A stretch of DNA of 64,000 nt from Marinomonas communis (GTDB taxonomy: Bacteria > Pseudomonadota > Gammaproteobacteria > Pseudomonadales > Marinomonadaceae), in contig NZ_SNZA01000004.1 of the NCBI RefSeq assembly GCF_004363305.1, positions 124,001 through 188,000 of the forward strand, read 5' to 3'. The notes beneath the pieces were generated by a model that worked only from the letters and a program-made list of their open reading frames with translations, was not told where the DNA came from and ran no database searches. Positions 59,837-64,000 of the stretch are shown in pieces (within the stretch, counting starts at the first letter, position 1; every line of letters starts with the position of its first letter). The position numbers were made by a program, and so were the translations under genes.

Positions 59837-60784
59837 CTAGTCGGTCAAGGTGCCAGGATCGCCCTGAATGTAGCTTATAACTTCATCTAAAGTATCACCA
59901 GCGCCTAAATCGCCTCCAAATTTAAGCAACATGTTCTCTAGAAATGAAATTTTCTCATTTGCAGAAGATACATCGCACTTCAGTCTTTCCATATTACTCA
60001 GCAGCTTAGACTTTTCCTGAGCTAATTGCTTAGCCCTGTTCTCAATAGTATTTTTCTCAGTTAGTAGCCAATCCGTATATTGAGCACCAAGTGAGTCTTT
60101 TAACCTCTGCTTGTCTTCTGCATTCAGCTTATACAGGTGATATTTATGCTCAAACTTTAAATTTGCTGCGCGAGGTGGATGCACTCGATGAGCAGATACG
60201 GTTTGGATCATATTCAGTAGAGCGTACGATTTCTTAGAGCTGTATCGTGTAGCAAGTTTACTAAAGCTCTCTGCACTAATAGGTATGCTAAGACGATCAC
60301 CAGAGCTTGGCACTCTTGTAGAGAGAGGGATAACTTGGACTCTTCCCCCTTTTGCTTTGAGTGTTATACATGGACGTCTCTTATGCATCTCTCCAGGCAT
60401 TAAAGCATTATTAAAAAAGCTATTTTTTTCTGAGCTCCCATCTGACCGGTGTAACTTAGAATGGAATCCGAAATCTACTTCAACAATCTGAAACTCTTTT
60501 AAATAAAACTCCACCGATTTTGATTGCGACGATGCAAAGTCTGCAACAGAAGCGCAAGCGTCATTACTTTCCTCTAGATCAACATATATCACAGCATCAT
60601 CCACCAAATTGACGCTACGGACTCGCCACAATACAGTTTCTTTAGAAGATGAGAATGATTGTTTTAGATAAACATCATGACCATCTTGGGAGCTTGATGG
60701 AACTAGAATCCTTTCAATGTTGTCATGCTGTAATGAGCCTAACGTTTCATTATCAACATTTGAGTTACGGTAAATGAGCTTCAC
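59837..60784 (-). CDS. PemK/MazF-like domain protein with coiled-coil tail
   Basis: Protein of 315 residues. Residues about 98-206 have a MazF/PemK layout: FQIVEVDFGF (100-106), RRPCITLK (136-143, the conserved RP), VQVIPLST (149-156) and SYALLNMIQTVSAHR (186-200), matching the S-x-x-x-x-x-x-I-x-T-V-x-x-x-R end of MazF. An insert of about 25 residues lies between the first strand and RRP. N-terminal 95 residues are unassigned; C-terminal 235-292 is a heptad-rich coiled coil (LAQEKSKLLSNMERLKCDVS). No antitoxin gene is adjacent, which is odd for a toxin. MazF-type RNase activity is only an inference. Native AT-richness and isolated place hint at acquisition. Confidence 0.65.
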   Translation of the reverse strand: MKLIYRNSNVDNETLGSLQHDNIERILVPSSSQDGHDVYLKQSFSSSKETVLWRVRSVNLVDDAVIYVDLEESNDACASVADFASSQSKSVEFYLKEFQIVEVDFGFHSKLHRSDGSSEKNSFFNNALMPGEMHKRRPCITLKAKGGRVQVIPLSTRVPSSGDRLSIPISAESFSKLATRYSSKKSYALLNMIQTVSAHRVHPPRAANLKFEHKYHLYKLNAEDKQRLKDSLGAQYTDWLLTEKNTIENRAKQLAQEKSKLLSNMERLKCDVSSANEKISFLENMLLKFGGDLGAGDTLDEVISYIQGDPGTLTD

Positions 60785-61097
60785 TAAAAAGTACCTAACA
60801 GTATCCCTTATTTAACGCTGCATCATAGCATATGTAGTTTCATTCAAAGCATGATCTCTGAAAGCAACCACAAGGATTTACCTCTAACTACACCCGATGG
60901 GAAAGACGCTTGTTTTACTTTCATCATTCGCCACCAAGTTCTCTAGTCAATTAACATAAACTTCACAGACAAATCGCTCAATTTCATCATACAACTTTAA
61001 GATTCATCCTGCGTTCTTGCACGTTAGTTGCGGTAACAAAAATACCTCTAATGTATCGCTACAAAAGAGGTATTAAAATTTGCTCTTGAGTATGGTT
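60785..61097. other. Gap between MazF-like and usp genes, with usp terminator
   Basis: No gene. AATACCTCT / AGAGGTATT (61041-61074), followed on the minus strand by a U-run, is the terminator of the usp-nhaC unit. The remaining part is the promoter region of the MazF-like gene, with no clear operator. Confidence 0.6.
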
Positions 61098-61517
61098 TTA
61101 ACGCAGTACGGTTACTGAGCATTTAGCATGACGCACCACTTTCGTAGCGGTATTACCAAGTAGATAATCACGCATCACCTGACGGTAGGCTCCGACTAAA
61201 ATCATGTCGACACCCGATTTTTCCGCCAACTCAAGAATTTCATCATACGCTTTCCCATTTAATACTGAGATTGAGTATTGCACGTCAGAGGGGACACATT
61301 GTTTCACTAGACGCATTATGCGCTTTCGAGTCGAATCAACATATTCACGCTTCACATCATAGAAGCGATCGATCATGCTGCTATTCAGGTTTAGGTCCAA
61401 TACATTGACGATTGTTAACTCGCCTTCTGGATGCAGAACTTGTGTTGCGTACTCCAATAACTTTTGAGCGGTCTTTTCTTCGTAAATATCAATCGCGACA
61501 AGTACTTTATTATTCAT
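61098..61517 (-). CDS. Universal stress protein UspA family
   Basis: Cytoplasmic protein of 139 residues with the Usp alpha/beta fold: VLVAIDIYEEKTAQKLLEYA at the start, and the ATP-binding type end GVDMILVGAYRQVMRDYLLG, then NTATKVVRHAKCSVTVLR. The G-2x-G-9x-G(S/T/N) motif is partly kept. It stands 27 bp behind the NhaC gene, same strand, so it is cotranscribed and may signal stress linked to ion balance or acetate use. AAGGTGA precedes the ATG. Confidence 0.9.
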   Translation of the reverse strand: MNNKVLVAIDIYEEKTAQKLLEYATQVLHPEGELTIVNVLDLNLNSSMIDRFYDVKREYVDSTRKRIMRLVKQCVPSDVQYSISVLNGKAYDEILELAEKSGVDMILVGAYRQVMRDYLLGNTATKVVRHAKCSVTVLR

Positions 61518-61544
61518 ATTCTGTCACCTTAATGTGAAAAGCAG

Positions 61545-63044
61545 CTAAACCGATGAAGTCTGGATATCGTTGCGATATTCGGACCCAGTCATTAACTCAT
61601 CACCAACCAGCACATCGGCCTCTTGCTCGGCCCAAAGATCAATATCGTCTTCTGTTGCTTTCGGTACAAACCAGCCCGTTACCGCCCACACCACGTCAAT
61701 CAATAGAGAGGCCCAACAAGCGATGGCCCAAGGCAGATAAGAAAGCGTGGCAACACCAAGGGTTGCGGCAACAAATACAGCACCAGAGCTCCATGGAATA
61801 AGGGGGGCTGACAAGGTACCAGCATCTTCCATCGTGCGAGATAGATTACTCACATGCAGACCTCTACCGCGGTAAGCTGGCGCAAACATACGACCAGGCA
61901 AAGATTGGGCAAGGTAGTTCTCTCCCGTTGCAATGTGTACGCCTAGAGCCGAAGCCAAAGACGATAAAAGCAATCGAGTATTTGAGGTTGCAAACTTGAG
62001 GATGGTTTCTAAGATGGTTTCAAGACATCGAGTCTTTTCCAGCACGCCCCCAAATGCCAACGCCGCGATAATCAGAGTGACCGACCAATTCATAGACATT
62101 AACCCGCCTTTAGATAGCAGGCTGTCTACTGCTGCCACACCAGTATCACTGCGATAGCCATTGAGCATGGTATTAAATACGTCATGCAGAGAGTCCCCTT
62201 GAAAAAGCATCGCAGCGATGCCTCCTAAAACCGCACCGGCAAATAGCCCTGGTAAAGCAGGCTTCTTACTCAACGCTAAATACATCACTGCAACTGCTGG
62301 AATCAGCAACCAAACGCCAAGAGAGAACTCTTGCTGTAACGTGACCACAATAACATTTAGAGCCTCTTGGTTAATCTCACCACCGGCAAAATCAAAGCCT
62401 ACGTATGTATATGCCACCAATGCGATCAACATCGCTGGCACCGTCACTGGCATCATATTTTTGATGTGTGTATAGAGGTCGGTTCCAACCACCGCTGGCG
62501 CAAAGTTTGTCGTATCTGAGAGAGGTGACATCTTATCGCCAAAAAAAGCTCCGGATACCACAGCGCCCGCTGTCATATGTGCTGGAACACCTAACCCTTC
62601 GCCAATCCCCATTAAAGCCAGCCCCATGGTGCCAGTCGTGCCCCATGAGGTTCCCGTACAAAGAGATACAACAGAGCAAATGATACAAGCAGCGGCCAAA
62701 AAATAGCCAGGAGACAGTACTTGCAAGCCGTAGTACACCATATAAGGAACAGTACCTGCTGCAATCCAAGTACCAATGATCATGCCGATTACATACAAAA
62801 TAAAAATGGCTGGGAGTGCTGTATGGATCACATTGAGCATACCCTCTTGCATATCTTTCCAAGCGTAACCACGAAAATAGCCAAATACTGAGGTGATTAA
62901 TGCTCCTATTGCGAGAGGGATATGTGGAGAGCCATCTTGGTATACAAATAACTGGATCATGACTAATACAATCGTTAATAGGATTGGTAAAACAGCCATT
63001 AACAATGAGGGTTTATGAAACTCGGTCTTTGATTGTTGATGCAT
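61545..63044 (-). CDS. nhaC: NhaC family Na+/H+ antiporter
   Basis: Inner-membrane antiporter of 499 residues with about eleven helices, NhaC type. Marks: ALITSVFGYFRGYAWKDMQE, the TGTSWGTTGTMGLALMGIGE helix break, AVVSGAFFGDKMSPLSDTTN with the conserved FGDKxSPLSDTT ion site, and SWGAV/IPWSSGAVFVAATLG. It moves sodium out against protons, or exchanges malate-lactate in some relatives. AAAGGAA precedes the ATG. It leads a two-gene unit with usp. Confidence 0.92.
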   Translation of the reverse strand: MHQQSKTEFHKPSLLMAVLPILLTIVLVMIQLFVYQDGSPHIPLAIGALITSVFGYFRGYAWKDMQEGMLNVIHTALPAIFILYVIGMIIGTWIAAGTVPYMVYYGLQVLSPGYFLAAACIICSVVSLCTGTSWGTTGTMGLALMGIGEGLGVPAHMTAGAVVSGAFFGDKMSPLSDTTNFAPAVVGTDLYTHIKNMMPVTVPAMLIALVAYTYVGFDFAGGEINQEALNVIVVTLQQEFSLGVWLLIPAVAVMYLALSKKPALPGLFAGAVLGGIAAMLFQGDSLHDVFNTMLNGYRSDTGVAAVDSLLSKGGLMSMNWSVTLIIAALAFGGVLEKTRCLETILETILKFATSNTRLLLSSLASALGVHIATGENYLAQSLPGRMFAPAYRGRGLHVSNLSRTMEDAGTLSAPLIPWSSGAVFVAATLGVATLSYLPWAIACWASLLIDVVWAVTGWFVPKATEDDIDLWAEQEADVLVGDELMTGSEYRNDIQTSSV

Positions 63045-63110
63045 TTTTATTCCTTTTGAAACAACGAATTTATCGCATAAATTATTTTTATTAATTGCTA
63101 ATAGATGGCA

Positions 63111-64000
63111 TTACATATTCGGATAGTTGGGGCCACCGCCGCCCTCTGGCGTTACCCAGGTGATATTTTGCGCGGGGTCTTTGATATCGCAGGTTTTACA
63201 ATGTAGGCAGTTTTGTGAGTTGATTTTGAACTCCTTGCCTTGTTGTGGACTCTCGACCACTTCATATACACCAGCAGGGCAATAGCGTTGTGCTGGTTCA
63301 TCATATAAAGGCAAATTGCCAGACAGCGGAATGTCAGGCTCTTTTAAAACTAGATGGCAAGGTTGGTTGTCTTCATGATTGGTATTCGAGATAAACACTG
63401 AGGAAAGTTTATCGAAGCTGAGCACACCATCGGGTTTTGGATATTCAATCTTTTTACTTTTGCTGGCAGGCTGCAAACGGGTGTAGTCTTCCGTCAGATC
63501 TCTAAGTGTTAAAGGCAATTGACCTTGGCAAAGGTTTTGATCGACAAAATTAAACGCACCGCCCCAAAAGGTGCCAAATTTATGCATCGCCGGACCAAAG
63601 TTGCGGGAGCGATACAATTCTTCATACGCCCAAGAGTGCTTGAACGCTAGAGCGAATTCTTCTAAATCCTGATGATGACGCTCCTCTGCCAGTGCTGAAA
63701 ACAGCACTTCAGCCGCGACCATGCCGCTCTTCATCGCTGTATGGGTGCCTTTAATCTTGGCAAAGTTTAAGGTCCCAGCGTCACAACCAACGATTAAGCC
63801 CCCTGGGAAATGCATTTTAGGTAACGCATTTAAGCCCCCTTTGGTGATCGCTCGTGCGCCATAAGAAAGACGCTTACCGCCCTCAAGGTACTTTTTAAAG
63901 ACAGCTTGATGCTTCAAACGCTGTAGCTCATCGAAGGGGCTTAAGTATGGATTTGAGTAACTCAGATCAATAATAATGCCTAACGCGACCTGATTGTTCT
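63111..64000 (-). CDS. Electron transfer flavoprotein-ubiquinone oxidoreductase, C-terminal part
   Basis: Inner-membrane-associated FAD and 4Fe-4S protein that passes electrons from ETF to ubiquinone. The window holds about 296 C-terminal codons; the N-terminal part (FAD-binding) lies outside on the right. Seen: NNQVALGIIIDLSYSNPYLS, GARAITKGGLNALPKMHFPG, GGLIVGCDAGTLNF, and the Fe-S cluster motif CPAGVYEV...NCLHCKTCDIKDPAQN with the four Cys, then the end YPNM. The frame is open to the window edge, so it is a partial gene by truncation of the window, not a broken gene. Confidence 0.95.
   Translation of the reverse strand, partial: NNQVALGIIIDLSYSNPYLSPFDELQRLKHQAVFKKYLEGGKRLSYGARAITKGGLNALPKMHFPGGLIVGCDAGTLNFAKIKGTHTAMKSGMVAAEVLFSALAEERHHQDLEEFALAFKHSWAYEELYRSRNFGPAMHKFGTFWGGAFNFVDQNLCQGQLPLTLRDLTEDYTRLQPASKSKKIEYPKPDGVLSFDKLSSVFISNTNHEDNQPCHLVLKEPDIPLSGNLPLYDEPAQRYCPAGVYEVVESPQQGKEFKINSQNCLHCKTCDIKDPAQNITWVTPEGGGGPNYPNM

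Overview
The window reads as a chromosomal stretch of a marine gammaproteobacterium of moderate GC content. A fagA-like/fumC pair behind Fur boxes, a PcaQ-type LysR regulator, a C-terminal piece of ETF-ubiquinone oxidoreductase and REP-like hairpins (GTAGGACCTCGC / GCGGGT type) point to the Pseudomonadales/Oceanospirillales side, for example a Marinomonas-like organism. Two integron attC sites, one very close to the Vibrio cholerae repeat (VCR) type, show that DNA has been exchanged with Vibrio-like integron reservoirs. The genus is an inference, not a sequence-proven fact.

Layout. 1-9.6 kb: core-type genes, namely a Cache chemoreceptor cut by the window edge, the glutathione-dependent formaldehyde pathway (frmA, fghA) with a divergent LysR gene, a small insertion or recombination scar bounded by 86-bp repeats of the LysR 3' end, the cystine carrier TcyP, a MAPEG protein, a ribbon-helix-helix protein and a PfpI/DJ-1 protein. 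9.6-12.7 kb: a short gene-cassette array with no integrase in view. It holds an ABM monooxygenase gene, a NACHT (STAND) NTPase gene of the antiphage type, an HExxH protein gene and two or three attC sites, all on the minus strand. 12.9-34.6 kb: REP-like repeats, then housekeeping, regulatory and signalling genes: PepSY, fagA-fumC under Fur, SlyD, MscS, an SOS-controlled yebG with a LexA box, cytochrome b561, two GGDEF/EAL proteins, PepQ, PcaQ-like LysR with an AEC transporter, a PAS chemoreceptor, AroQ, an MFS carrier and a GST.

34.7-47.7 kb: an AT-richer integrated element beside tRNA-Arg(CCG). A truncated tRNA-Arg copy precedes the intact tRNA. The cargo follows: a compact putative defence module (a two-TM coiled-coil protein, an ImmA/IrrE metalloprotease and a beta-family protein in overlapping frames, with a convergent sce7726-type nuclease-like gene). 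Next come an XRE repressor, an excisionase-like gene and a tyrosine integrase, then a 468-bp array of 52 copies of a 9-bp repeat. The array stands in front of a four-gene overlapping operon that encodes two very large tyrosine-recombinase-like proteins. One of these has the full catalytic set; the other lacks the nucleophilic Tyr and the box II His. This operon resembles the multi-recombinase trios of mobile defence islands.

48-58.6 kb: a catabolic operon with a 31-bp GntR/FadR-like palindrome in front. It encodes hydantoinase/oxoprolinase A and B, a class I aminotransferase, a uronate-dehydrogenase-like epimerase, a DAO-type FAD oxidoreductase and an acetolactate-synthase-like TPP enzyme. 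Two SDR genes lie convergent to it and a LysR gene is divergent from them. The substrate cannot be read from sequence. 59.8-64 kb: a solitary PemK/MazF-like domain protein with a coiled-coil tail, then a UspA-NhaC pair and the C-terminal part of ETF-QO, which runs out of the window.
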